A stretch of DNA of 64,000 nucleotides from Spirobacillus cienkowskii (GTDB taxonomy: Bacteria > Bdellovibrionota_B > Oligoflexia > Silvanigrellales > Silvanigrellaceae): positions 581,501-645,500 of the forward strand of contig NZ_CP146516.1 in the NCBI RefSeq assembly GCF_037081835.1. The letters run 5' to 3'. The position numbers and the translations under genes are program-made. Below, in pieces: positions 36,788 to 45,685 of this stretch; position 1 is the stretch's first letter, and each line of letters starts with the position of its first letter. A model generated the notes under the pieces. That model did not search any database. It saw only the letters and a list, made by a program, of their open reading frames with translations, and was not told the origin of the DNA.

Positions 36788-37735
36788 ATGGCAGAGATTG
36801 TATTTTTGTTTCCTGGTCAGGGTAGCCAGTTTGTCGGCATGGGAAAAGAAATTTTTCAACAATATTCTGAAGTAAAGCGCACCTTTGAAGAGGCTTCGGA
36901 TACCTTGGGTTTTAGTTTGGAGAAACTTTGTTTTGAAGATCAAGAAAATCGCTTGAATCTTACAGAGTTCACTCAGCCTGCGATTCTAACTCTGAGTACA
37001 GCAATCAGTCGATTGCTTCAAGCAAAGGGGCATTTTAAATTAAATTGTGTTGCAGGGCATAGCTTAGGAGAGTACTCGGCAATGGTCGCATTGGGTGCGT
37101 TATCGTTTTCGGATGCTGTAAAAGCGGTGCATTTTAGAGGGCAAGCAATGCAAAGAGCTGTTCCAGTAGGTGTAGGAGCAATGGCCGCGTACCTTGGAAA
37201 TAGTGGAGAACATGTTTTTGAGCTTTGCAAATCACTAACCAATTCCAAAGAGGTTGTTGAAGTTGTTAATTTTAACTCTCCAGGACAACTTGTGTTAAGT
37301 GGGCATAAAAATGCTGTAGAAAACGCGTGTGCCCTGATTGCTGAAAAAAAACTTGGTAAAGCAAAGTTATTGCCAGTGAGTGCGCCGTTTCATTCTTCAT
37401 TGATGCAACCTGCAGCGAAAGAAATGGAAAAATTTTTAGAAACGATTTCTATGAATCATGCTTATTCTGGAAAAATAGTTGCAAATGTTGACGCTCAAAT
37501 TCATACTGGAGCCTCCTATTCCAAAAATATTTTGGTAAAACAAATTGCAAGTGCAGTTTTATGGACACAATCATTAATAAAAATTTCAGAAAGTTTTCCT
37601 AGTGCAACCTGGGTTGAAATTGGACCTGGCAAAGTACTGCAGGGGCTTGCTAAAAAAACAATTGAATCGTCAAATTGTTTAGGCACTCATGAACTATCGG
37701 CGGTTCATGCAGTGTTTGATATATTATCAAAATAA
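36788..37735 (+). CDS. fabD: Malonyl-CoA:acyl-carrier-protein transacylase
   Basis: Loads malonyl groups onto ACP for fatty-acid synthesis. N-terminus VFLFPGQGSQFVGMG, the nucleophile serine S92 in GHSLGEYSA, and the histidine in SAPFHSSLM near residue 203. 315 residues is normal. AAAGGAG lies seven bases upstream of ATG. It begins a tight three-gene run with methionine aminopeptidase and a RibD-C-type reductase, without the usual fabH/fabG neighbours; acpP lies elsewhere in the window at 60548. Confidence 0.95.
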   Translation: MAEIVFLFPGQGSQFVGMGKEIFQQYSEVKRTFEEASDTLGFSLEKLCFEDQENRLNLTEFTQPAILTLSTAISRLLQAKGHFKLNCVAGHSLGEYSAMVALGALSFSDAVKAVHFRGQAMQRAVPVGVGAMAAYLGNSGEHVFELCKSLTNSKEVVEVVNFNSPGQLVLSGHKNAVENACALIAEKKLGKAKLLPVSAPFHSSLMQPAAKEMEKFLETISMNHAYSGKIVANVDAQIHTGASYSKNILVKQIASAVLWTQSLIKISESFPSATWVEIGPGKVLQGLAKKTIESSNCLGTHELSAVHAVFDILSK

Positions 37736-37754
37736 ACCAGGAGATTGAAAACTC

Positions 37755-38594
37755 GTGCCAAAATTAAAATCACAAGAAGATATTGCAAAAATGAGAGAAG
37801 CGGGACGGCTTGCAGCACGAACCTTGCGGCATGCAGGAGAGCTCATTAAACCAGGAATTTCTACAGAACAGATAAACCAAGCGGTTCATGAGTTTATTGT
37901 TTCTCATGGAGCATATCCAAGTCCTTTAAATTACAAAGGTTATCCCAAATCGGTTTGTACAAGTATCAATGATGTTATTTGTCACGGTATTCCTAGTGAA
38001 AAAGAAATTCTTAAAGAAGGGGATATCATTAACGTCGATGTGACAGTCACGTTAGATGGCTATTTTGGTGATTGTTCAAGAACGTTTTATGTTGGACAAC
38101 ATATTTCTAACGAAAGTGTAAAGGTGACAGAAGTTGCAGCAGAGAGCTTAGCAAGAGGAATTGCTGCGGCAAAACATGGAAATCGGCTTGGTGATGTTGG
38201 TTGGGCAATTCAGGGGTTTGCAGAAAAAGAAGGATGCGGTGTTGTTCGCGATTTTGTCGGCCACGGGATTGGTAAAGTGTTTCATGAACCCGATCTGCAA
38301 GTCCCACATTATGGTCGACCTGGTATGGGATTAAAAATTGTAAGAGGAATGGTTTTTACAATTGAGCCTATGATCAATGCTGGCGATTGGCGAATGAAAA
38401 TGATGAAGGATGGGTGGACATCAAAAACAGCTGATGGCAAACCGTCTGCTCAATTTGAACATACTATTGCAATAGTTGGCGATGGTGTTGAGATATTAAC
38501 GGCTCTAGAAGACGATCCTATTGCGATTCGTGCAAAAGAACTGGGCGCTATAATTTTGTGGCCAGAATTAAATGGTAAAGTCAATGATAGATAA
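37755..38594 (+). CDS. map: Methionine aminopeptidase, type I
   Basis: Removes the initiator methionine. Starts at GTG 37755 with AGGAG upstream. The metal-binding residues are recognisable in INVDVTVTLDGYFGDCSRTF (two aspartates), GHGIGKVFHEPDLQVPHYG (histidine), FTIEPM (glutamate) and AQFEHTIAI (glutamate). The substrate loop SPLNYKGYPKSVCTSINDVICHG is present. A small insertion RMKMMKDGWTSKTADGK matches the common bacterial form. 279 residues, slightly longer than E. coli Map. It is between fabD and the reductase gene, which it overlaps. Confidence 0.96.
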   Translation: MPKLKSQEDIAKMREAGRLAARTLRHAGELIKPGISTEQINQAVHEFIVSHGAYPSPLNYKGYPKSVCTSINDVICHGIPSEKEILKEGDIINVDVTVTLDGYFGDCSRTFYVGQHISNESVKVTEVAAESLARGIAAAKHGNRLGDVGWAIQGFAEKEGCGVVRDFVGHGIGKVFHEPDLQVPHYGRPGMGLKIVRGMVFTIEPMINAGDWRMKMMKDGWTSKTADGKPSAQFEHTIAIVGDGVEILTALEDDPIAIRAKELGAIILWPELNGKVNDR

Positions 38595-39282
38595 TTTACA
38601 AACTTTTCGTGATAGTTACATTATTAATGTTATGGCGTGTTCTGTTGACGGTAAAATTGCAAGTCATGAAGCGGAGTCAACTCAAGAAAGAAATCTATTG
38701 GGTTATACGTGTACCAAAGACTTTGAAAGACTTCGTCGTGCTGTTGCGCAGTGTGATGTGGTTTTTTTAGGGGCAAGAAGTATGGCTTGTGAAAAGGGTG
38801 CTTTTTACGTATCTGATTTGAGAAAAAGTCAGCAAGACGAACCAGAATGGATATTATTTACTCGTTCAGGAAATGTGTCTTTTCAAAATGATTTTTGGTA
38901 TCAAAAAAAAATTAGAAAAAGTATTTTTTTTAATACGTCAAACTCAGACTGTGATGATGAGATTCCTTTTTTAGAAGTGCAGCACAAACAAGAAAGTTTT
39001 GGCGATATCACTTATTATGTTGGAAATCTTAAAGGACTTCTAAATCATTTAAAAATTAAAAAATCTAATAAAATAGCGCTACTTGGTGGCGGAAAATTAA
39101 ATGCATTGTTTTGGGAAAAAAATCTTGTTTCTGAATTATTGCTAACAATTAGTCCTGTTATGTGTGGCTTTACTGAAGCACCAGCATTGGTTTATGCTCC
39201 AAAATTATTGACTAAAAAGTTACAATGTAAAAAAGTGGAACAATCAGATAATTTTGTTTTTATTGATTATGTGGTACGCTAA
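38572..39282 (+). CDS. RibD C-terminal-domain (dihydrofolate-reductase-fold) reductase
   Basis: A 236-residue protein with the fold of the pyrimidine reductase domain of RibD. It begins IINVMACSVDGKIA, has VVFLGARSMACEKGAF where NADPH-binding residues lie, and ends with KIALLGGGKLNALFWEKNLVSELLLTISPVMCG, the typical RibD_C C-terminal core. No deaminase domain is fused. It may act in riboflavin synthesis or on another pteridine/pyrimidine. ATG 38572 overlaps map by 23 bases; ATG 38584 is an alternative start. Translation is likely coupled to map. Confidence 0.8.
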   Translation: MVKSMIDNLQTFRDSYIINVMACSVDGKIASHEAESTQERNLLGYTCTKDFERLRRAVAQCDVVFLGARSMACEKGAFYVSDLRKSQQDEPEWILFTRSGNVSFQNDFWYQKKIRKSIFFNTSNSDCDDEIPFLEVQHKQESFGDITYYVGNLKGLLNHLKIKKSNKIALLGGGKLNALFWEKNLVSELLLTISPVMCGFTEAPALVYAPKLLTKKLQCKKVEQSDNFVFIDYVVR

Positions 39283-39312
39283 CAGTTTATTTAGTTTGAA
39301 AGAAAATGTTAT

Positions 39313-40569
39313 ATGAAATTTTCAACCTCAAGTGTTTGTGACGATTCGTACAATAAAAAAAAATTAAAACTAGGAAAAATCCATAAATTTTTCTTTGTGT
39401 TTAGTATTACGATCTTTTGTGCAATAGGTTTTGTCGCATCAGATATCTATTTGCCCTCTCTTCCTGCAATTGCAGATTACTATCATGTTAAGGCATCACT
39501 AGCACAAAATACAATGACAGTTTTTTTGGTGACAATGGCTATTTTCCAAATTTTTTCTGGAAGTATTTCTGATCGGTTTGGCAGAAAGAAAACACTATTT
39601 GTCTTTGTTACTATTTTTATTCTTGCTTCAATTGGTTGTTATCAATCGAATAGTATTTATGAGCTTATGTTTTTTAGGATACTGCAAGCTGTTGGAGCCT
39701 GTGCAGGAATGTCTGTGGGCCAAGCTATTGTTGCCGATCTGTTTGACTTTAAAGAGATGAGTCAAATTCTTTCTATTACAATTCCGCTTGTTGCATTTTC
39801 TCCAGCGATTGCACCTGTTTTGGGGGGTTATATTGAAGTTTTTTTTAATTGGCAAACAAATTTTTTAATTCTTGCAGGATATGGCTTATTTATAGTTTTA
39901 CTTCTTATCAGTCCAATTATTCCAAAAAATTCTACCCAAAAAAAACAATCAGCATCTTCATTTAATTTAAAATTACTTTTAAATGTTTTGTTAAATAAAA
40001 AGTTTTTTGGTTTTGCATTGTTTATGATGGCATCAAATGCAACGTATTTTACTTTTGTTGCTGCTTCGCCATTTTTGTTAAAAAAGTTTGGTTATTCTCC
40101 TGAGACTGTAGGTTATGCACTTTGCGCAGCGTCATTTCCTTATATGTTAGCTTCTTTAATTGGATCAAGACTTTCACTCTACAAAACGAGTTTGCAAATT
40201 ATATTTTACGGTTTGAGCTTAAATTTTATAGGAGGTGTTTTTCTTGTTTTGATGTTTTTAGTGCAGTGGGAGCATATGCTTGCACTTATGATTCCTGTGT
40301 TTATTATTACAATTGGTAATGGGTTATTAATGCCACTTTCGTCAGCAAATGCTATTTCGTTGTATCCAAATAATTCGGGGATGGTAACTGGTATGTTAGG
40401 TTCCTTGCAATTAACAGCGGCAGGATTTGGAACTGCATTAATTGGGTTCATAGAAGGAGCGACTCTTCTTCCTTTAGGAATAATTGTTATTGTTATATCA
40501 GTATTTACAATTTGTTACTTTTTAAAAGTTTATAAAGAAAAACAATCATCTGATATAATTATGGAATAA
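39313..40569 (+). CDS. MFS efflux transporter, Bcr/CflA family (second copy)
   Basis: A 418-residue 12-helix MFS protein paralogous to the one at 32196. An N-terminal hydrophilic tail of about 28 residues precedes helix 1 with SDIYLPSLPAIADYY. The motif A loop is GSISDRFGRKK, and FRILQAVGACAGMSVGQ is the conserved helix-4 region; LGGYIEVFFNWQTNF follows helix 5. Substrate unknown. It starts 30 bases after the reductase gene and may be read with it. Confidence 0.9.
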   Translation: MKFSTSSVCDDSYNKKKLKLGKIHKFFFVFSITIFCAIGFVASDIYLPSLPAIADYYHVKASLAQNTMTVFLVTMAIFQIFSGSISDRFGRKKTLFVFVTIFILASIGCYQSNSIYELMFFRILQAVGACAGMSVGQAIVADLFDFKEMSQILSITIPLVAFSPAIAPVLGGYIEVFFNWQTNFLILAGYGLFIVLLLISPIIPKNSTQKKQSASSFNLKLLLNVLLNKKFFGFALFMMASNATYFTFVAASPFLLKKFGYSPETVGYALCAASFPYMLASLIGSRLSLYKTSLQIIFYGLSLNFIGGVFLVLMFLVQWEHMLALMIPVFIITIGNGLLMPLSSANAISLYPNNSGMVTGMLGSLQLTAAGFGTALIGFIEGATLLPLGIIVIVISVFTICYFLKVYKEKQSSDIIME

Positions 40570-40784
40570 AATTTCTGCTCTAGTATTCTAATGGAAATTA
40601 TTAATTCAAAAAAAAATTAAAATAGAGAATAAATCTTTTTAAAAATTTTATAACTAATTAAAAAATTGATTAAAAAACTTGAAATATATAGTGTATATTA
40701 TTATAAAACTACAAACACTGTATATTTTGTGCAGGGGTATTTTAATAAAATTTAATTATTATTCATAATAATAGGAAAGTTAAA

Positions 40785-43145
40785 TTGAATCTCAAACCAA
40801 TTGCAGAAGAAATTTCAAGTCGTTCGGCAAGAAATGGATTTTTATTTGCAAGCATTGCTTGTATAATACTTTCAACAATATTACTACTTGTTTTGTATGA
40901 TATTTATTTTAGAAGAACTCAAAAATTATTAAATGGATATATTCCCGAAATTAACTCATCACTTTCAGTTGGCGATGTTTTTTTTGCAAAAAAAATGTTG
41001 TCATCAATTCAAAAAAGTAATTATTTTTCTTCTATTTATATATATTCTTTAGTTAATAATAATATACTTGTTTTAAACGGAGATACTCCTCCACCATCAC
41101 TTAATATAAATGTTTCGAGTAAACTTTATTTTAAAATTTATAAAGGTAATTTTTTATTTATTACAGTATTACCAATTGATGATAATCTTGCTATTAATGA
41201 TAATTCCATTGTTGTAATTCAAAAAGTTAATTATTTTTTAATTTTTTTAATTTTTTTAATGATTGTTTTGTTTTGGACTTTAATTTTTATTTTTGTTAAA
41301 AATCAAAGCAAAAAAAACTATGAAAAAATGTTTGTGCCAATTATGAAGCTTTCTGAAAACTTAAAGGAAATCTCATTAAGTAAAGAAAATTATAATAAAT
41401 TTATTACATATCACGAATTAGATATTATCTATAAAAACTTTAATAAAGTGTATGTTGAACTCAAAGAAGCGCAAAATCAACTAAAACAAATGGAAATGAT
41501 GCGAGCTGTTTCAAGTACAATTCAAAAACTAGCTCATGATTTGAGACATCCTTTTGCACATATTAAAAATTCATTGCATGTTATGTTGCGCTTATCGAGC
41601 TACGAAGAAATTAGACAGTATATTTTAGAAACTGGTAAATCTATTGAAAAAGATATTTTGGGCGTAGAAAATATGCTTTCTGATTTATTGCATTTTAGAA
41701 CAGAAGAATCACCGCATTTGGTTGATACAAATTTTTATCAACTTTTATATTCTGTTATTAAGAATAGTTTTGAGGTGCAAAAAAAAGTTGAAATATCTCT
41801 TTATTATAAATTTAATCATAAGTTTATGATTTGTGTTGATATACATAAAATGGAACGAGTTTTGTCAAATATTATTACCAACGCTATTGAAGCAATGCAA
41901 GGTATTGGTGAGATGAGTTTTGTAACAAGAGAATTTGTGAATGATAGTATTTTTTATTTTGAATTATGTATTTCTAATACTAATTCGTATATAGATGAAA
42001 ATTCAGGTGATAAAATATTTGATCTATTTTTTACACAAGGTAAACAAAGAGGCACTGGTCTAGGTTTGGGTATAGCCAAAGAAATTATCGAACAGCATAG
42101 AGGAAAAATATTTTATACATCTTCTGTAACAAAAGGTGTAAAATTTTATATACAACTTCCTCAGCCAACAAAGTTAAAAGAAGACATTAATGACTCAATA
42201 GAGTTTCCTGTTGAAGCGAGTTTTTTTGTAAAAAATTTTGATTCAATTTATAATAACTCTCAAGTTGAATATGAAAAAAGATCAAATTTGATTGAAGAAA
42301 AAATTTTATCTTTATTAAATAGTAAATCTAACTCAAAAAAATTTCAAATACTTATTCTTGAAGATGATGAAACCTATATTAAGAATTTTTCAACATTAAT
42401 TTCTTCAAATTTTCTTAGTAATTATTTTGAAATATTGCCTTTTAAAGATTTTTGGAGCGCCTATAATGGCGTTAAAAATTTTAATCCTGAATTTATTATT
42501 TGTGATATTGATTTAGGTATAAAAGATTTAAATGGTTTTGATTTTGTTAAGAAATTAAGAGAAGAAGGAAATAATTCAAAAATTTGTATTCATACAAATA
42601 GATTTTTAAAATGTGATTTAGAAAAATCTCTTGAAGTTAATTCTGACTTTTTTATAGCAAAACCCATGTCAAGATTTCAATTTCTTAAATTTATTTATTC
42701 ATATTTTAATCCAGAATGTAATGAAAGATTTTTGTCTTCCGAGATTGTATTACAATCTTCTGACAATCATGATTTTATTATTATTATAGATGATGAATAT
42801 GATTATCATAAGTTTTGGTCTGTTTCGGTTTACGATGCACAGATTAAATGTTTTTTTCATCCTGATGCAGCATTAAAATATTTTATAGATAATCCAGAGT
42901 TTTTGAATAAAGTAGCATTTATAATAGTTGACTATTATTATGATAAGAGTGCTTTAAATGTTTCTCAAATGAGTTTTACTGATTCTATTAGAAAATTTAA
43001 TTATAAAAATCCAATTATTATTTCTACTAATGCTTCATTAAATCAAAATGATCATAAACAATTTGATGGCGTAATTGCAAAACAAGTCTATTCTTTATCT
43101 AAATTAAATTCTATGTTTCCTAATAATGGCTCAACTTTGTCTTAA
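40785..43145 (+). CDS. Membrane hybrid histidine kinase with two C-terminal receiver domains
   Basis: A 786-residue sensor starting at TTG 40785 (AGGAAAG upstream). Two membrane helices (about 18-40 and 146-172) flank a roughly 100-residue periplasmic sensor. A helical linker leads to the H-box LAHDLRHPFAHIKN near 258, the N-box NIITNAIEAMQ near 370 and GTGLGLGIAKEI near 425. A first receiver (about 523-645) has the acidic pair LEDDE, phosphoacceptor ICDIDLG and K in AKPM. A second, more divergent receiver (about 660-785) has IDDEYDY, IIVDYYYD and an AKQV lysine lacking the proline. No output domain is present and no response regulator is adjacent. Confidence 0.88.
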   Translation: MNLKPIAEEISSRSARNGFLFASIACIILSTILLLVLYDIYFRRTQKLLNGYIPEINSSLSVGDVFFAKKMLSSIQKSNYFSSIYIYSLVNNNILVLNGDTPPPSLNINVSSKLYFKIYKGNFLFITVLPIDDNLAINDNSIVVIQKVNYFLIFLIFLMIVLFWTLIFIFVKNQSKKNYEKMFVPIMKLSENLKEISLSKENYNKFITYHELDIIYKNFNKVYVELKEAQNQLKQMEMMRAVSSTIQKLAHDLRHPFAHIKNSLHVMLRLSSYEEIRQYILETGKSIEKDILGVENMLSDLLHFRTEESPHLVDTNFYQLLYSVIKNSFEVQKKVEISLYYKFNHKFMICVDIHKMERVLSNIITNAIEAMQGIGEMSFVTREFVNDSIFYFELCISNTNSYIDENSGDKIFDLFFTQGKQRGTGLGLGIAKEIIEQHRGKIFYTSSVTKGVKFYIQLPQPTKLKEDINDSIEFPVEASFFVKNFDSIYNNSQVEYEKRSNLIEEKILSLLNSKSNSKKFQILILEDDETYIKNFSTLISSNFLSNYFEILPFKDFWSAYNGVKNFNPEFIICDIDLGIKDLNGFDFVKKLREEGNNSKICIHTNRFLKCDLEKSLEVNSDFFIAKPMSRFQFLKFIYSYFNPECNERFLSSEIVLQSSDNHDFIIIIDDEYDYHKFWSVSVYDAQIKCFFHPDAALKYFIDNPEFLNKVAFIIVDYYYDKSALNVSQMSFTDSIRKFNYKNPIIISTNASLNQNDHKQFDGVIAKQVYSLSKLNSMFPNNGSTLS

Positions 43146-43262
43146 TAGTTCGGCAATTATTTTCTATATGTTTTTATTACAATAATGTAAATTTTTCATT
43201 ACTAGCTAAAAATTAAATAGTATAATTATTTCATATATAGTTATTTATGATAGGAAAATATT

Positions 43263-44045
43263 ATGCTCAAAAATGTTTATGCACCTTTGTCTGGTGGAGT
43301 TTTGCAAGAAAGAGTTATGGAAATAATTTCTAATAATTTAGCAAATACAAATACAACAGCATTTAAAGAAGATGAAATTGCATTTCAAGAACAAGAAGCA
43401 AATCCTTGGCCGAGTTATGCGACACCGCATCCACCTGCGCCATTTAAAATTAACATGCAAGAATTATGGCCTTTAAAGGGCAATGAAATGTCTTATGTTA
43501 CTTTGAGCGAAATCAAAACAGCACATACTCAAGGGCCAATGATCAAAACAGGCAACTCATTGGACGTGGCAATACAAGGTGACGGTTTTTTTGAAGTGAT
43601 GACACCTTTTGGCGAGCGTTTTACCAGAGATGGTGCCTTTAGCATTAGTAATGATGGAGTTTTAATTACCAAAACAGGAGCTGTTGTACAAGGAGAAAAT
43701 GGGGCAATCAGTGGTCTCGAAGCAAAGAACTTCAGTATTTTAGCGACTGGAGAAATTTACATTGGAAAAAAATTTATTGATAAATTGAAAGTTGTCGCTT
43801 TTCAAGACACTACTTTGCTCGAGCGATTGGGAGAAAATTTATGGATTCATAATGGTGCGCCTGAAAATTTAAAAAAACCTGAAGGTGAGGTAACTGAAGG
43901 ATATTTAGAGGGAAGTAATGTCAATCCCATGAGAAATTTAACCAATATGATTATTGCGCATCGAAACTATGAAGCTTTGCAGAAAACTGTAAAGTCACAT
44001 GATGATACTATGCAAAATGCTAATAAAATTTCAGAAGTTCAGTAA
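43263..44045 (+). CDS. flgF: Flagellar basal-body rod protein FlgF-like
   Basis: A 260-residue proximal-rod protein. The N-terminal flagellar rod motif is ISNNLANTNTTAFK, the central ETGNxLDVAxxGxGFF motif appears as KTGNSLDVAIQGDGFFEV, followed by FTRDGAFSISNDG, and the C-terminus has EGYLEGSNVNPMRNLTNMI and the terminal helix. The sequence around LKGNEMSYV fits FlgF better than FlgG. It stands alone; no flgG, flgA or flgH follows, so flagellar genes are dispersed. ATG has AGGA seven bases upstream. Confidence 0.88.
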   Translation: MLKNVYAPLSGGVLQERVMEIISNNLANTNTTAFKEDEIAFQEQEANPWPSYATPHPPAPFKINMQELWPLKGNEMSYVTLSEIKTAHTQGPMIKTGNSLDVAIQGDGFFEVMTPFGERFTRDGAFSISNDGVLITKTGAVVQGENGAISGLEAKNFSILATGEIYIGKKFIDKLKVVAFQDTTLLERLGENLWIHNGAPENLKKPEGEVTEGYLEGSNVNPMRNLTNMIIAHRNYEALQKTVKSHDDTMQNANKISEVQ

Positions 44046-44243
44046 AAATCCTTTGCTTAATATAATAAGCGTATAATTATTTAAAATTGCAATATGTTTA
44101 TAAAAATAGTATAAAAATTAATTATAATTAAACATTATATGTTATCTTATGAACATAGTTTAACCGAAATGCACTTACTTGAATATTTTTTTTATTTAAT
44201 ATAGAAGAAGATTACTTATTGATTTAACTTTTGGAAGGTTATA

Positions 44244-45680
44244 ATGAAAAATTTGAATTCAATACATTTATTTAAAACCGCTCTTAGCTTGGCATCATTT
44301 TTGTTTTCATTAAATTCGAATCCACAACAAAATTTATCAAATCCTCAAACTTTGAAAACAGATGGCAATAAAGAATTTAATGCAATTATTCAAGGAAATC
44401 CTTTAACACTTGAAGCAGCGATGAATTTAGCTGAAGACTATTCTTTTACTGCAAAAATTGCAGAACAAGATTTTTTAATTGTTGAGTCTCAAGAAAATTC
44501 GGCCTTTCGGAGTTTGTTTCCTACTATATCTTCTAATGCTTCGTATACTATAAATAGTGATTCTGTTAACAAACTCATTGGGACAACGGTAGGAACGCAA
44601 GCTGGTTTGCCCGATAAAACCTCAATGCTTGGTTCAATTTCTCTTTCTCAGCCTATTATCGGGCTCTATTCTTCACTACAAGCATTACAACAAGCATCTG
44701 CTCTCTCAAGGGCATCATTACAAAATAAAGCACAAAGTAAAATTGAGGCTAGGTTTAGTGGTGCCCAAGCATTTATTAATGCTCAAAAAGCAAACCAACT
44801 TTTAAAAACCGCAAAGTCATCTGTGGAAGTGGCTGAAAAGCAATTGAGTGATGGCAACGCCCAATATCAAGCCGGAAAATTAACACATGCTGATTTATTA
44901 AAGTTTAAGCTAGAGGTAGAAAACTCTAAAACGAGTTATATTCAAGCTCAAACAACATATAAAATTACTCTTATGACCTTAGCAGAAGCCATTGGTATAA
45001 GAAATTATAATTCAATTGTTTTAAATAATAGTGAACAATCTGTTTGGGAAACAAAATTACCCGCAATTCCGAGTCTTGAAAGTATACTAGAACAAGCTTT
45101 AGCCCAGCGCCATGATGTTCTTGCTGCAAAAGAAAATGTTCTTGCTGCAAATTATGGAAAACAACAAAAGTATAGTACTTATTTGCCTTCATTAAATTTT
45201 GTTGCAACGTACTCTAGAAATTTTAGTTCTAAAGATATTAGTGTTAATAGTGTAATTTATTCTGCAAAAGATATTCAAGATACTTTTTCTTATGGAGTTC
45301 AATTTTCTTGGGTTATTTGGGATTGGGGAATTCGTCAATCTCAAATTAATAGTACGGTAGCAGCAGAGCAAAAAGCCAAATACGTCTTAGAAAATTTAAA
45401 TTTAAATGTCAGAATTGATATCACAAATAATTATTTACAATTGCAAAATGCTATTCAAGTATTAGATTCTGCAAAATTATCTGTGCAATATGCACAAGAT
45501 GTTTATTTGCAAATGAAAGCTCGTTTTGACAATGGCCAAGTTACTGCAACAGACCTTATTTCTTCGGCTAACGCACAAACAACAGCAAGAGCTAATTTGG
45601 CCAATTCAAAAGGGGCTCTTGATTTGGCATGGATTTCTTTTCAAAAAAGTTTAGGAAAAAGACTTACTACATTAAATTAA
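44244..45680 (+). CDS. TolC-family outer-membrane efflux protein
   Basis: A 478-residue trimeric outer-membrane channel subunit. A signal peptide (1-25) precedes two homologous OEP repeats. The first begins with LTLEAAMNLAEDYSF near residue 54 and the second with PSLESILEQALAQRHDVLAAKENV near 280. Each contains a long coiled-coil helical pair (SVEVAEKQLSDGNAQYQAGKLTHADLL, and VYLQMKARFDNGQVTATDLI). No adaptor or inner-membrane pump gene is adjacent, so its partners lie elsewhere. GGAAGG lies five bases before ATG. Confidence 0.92.
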   Translation: MKNLNSIHLFKTALSLASFLFSLNSNPQQNLSNPQTLKTDGNKEFNAIIQGNPLTLEAAMNLAEDYSFTAKIAEQDFLIVESQENSAFRSLFPTISSNASYTINSDSVNKLIGTTVGTQAGLPDKTSMLGSISLSQPIIGLYSSLQALQQASALSRASLQNKAQSKIEARFSGAQAFINAQKANQLLKTAKSSVEVAEKQLSDGNAQYQAGKLTHADLLKFKLEVENSKTSYIQAQTTYKITLMTLAEAIGIRNYNSIVLNNSEQSVWETKLPAIPSLESILEQALAQRHDVLAAKENVLAANYGKQQKYSTYLPSLNFVATYSRNFSSKDISVNSVIYSAKDIQDTFSYGVQFSWVIWDWGIRQSQINSTVAAEQKAKYVLENLNLNVRIDITNNYLQLQNAIQVLDSAKLSVQYAQDVYLQMKARFDNGQVTATDLISSANAQTTARANLANSKGALDLAWISFQKSLGKRLTTLN

Positions 45681-45685
45681 ATAAT

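Noticed and set aside
40570-40784. Imperfect direct repeat (AGTGTATATT / ACTGTATATT) before the hybrid kinase gene
   Set aside because: Short, AT-driven and imperfect; expected by chance in sequence of this composition.
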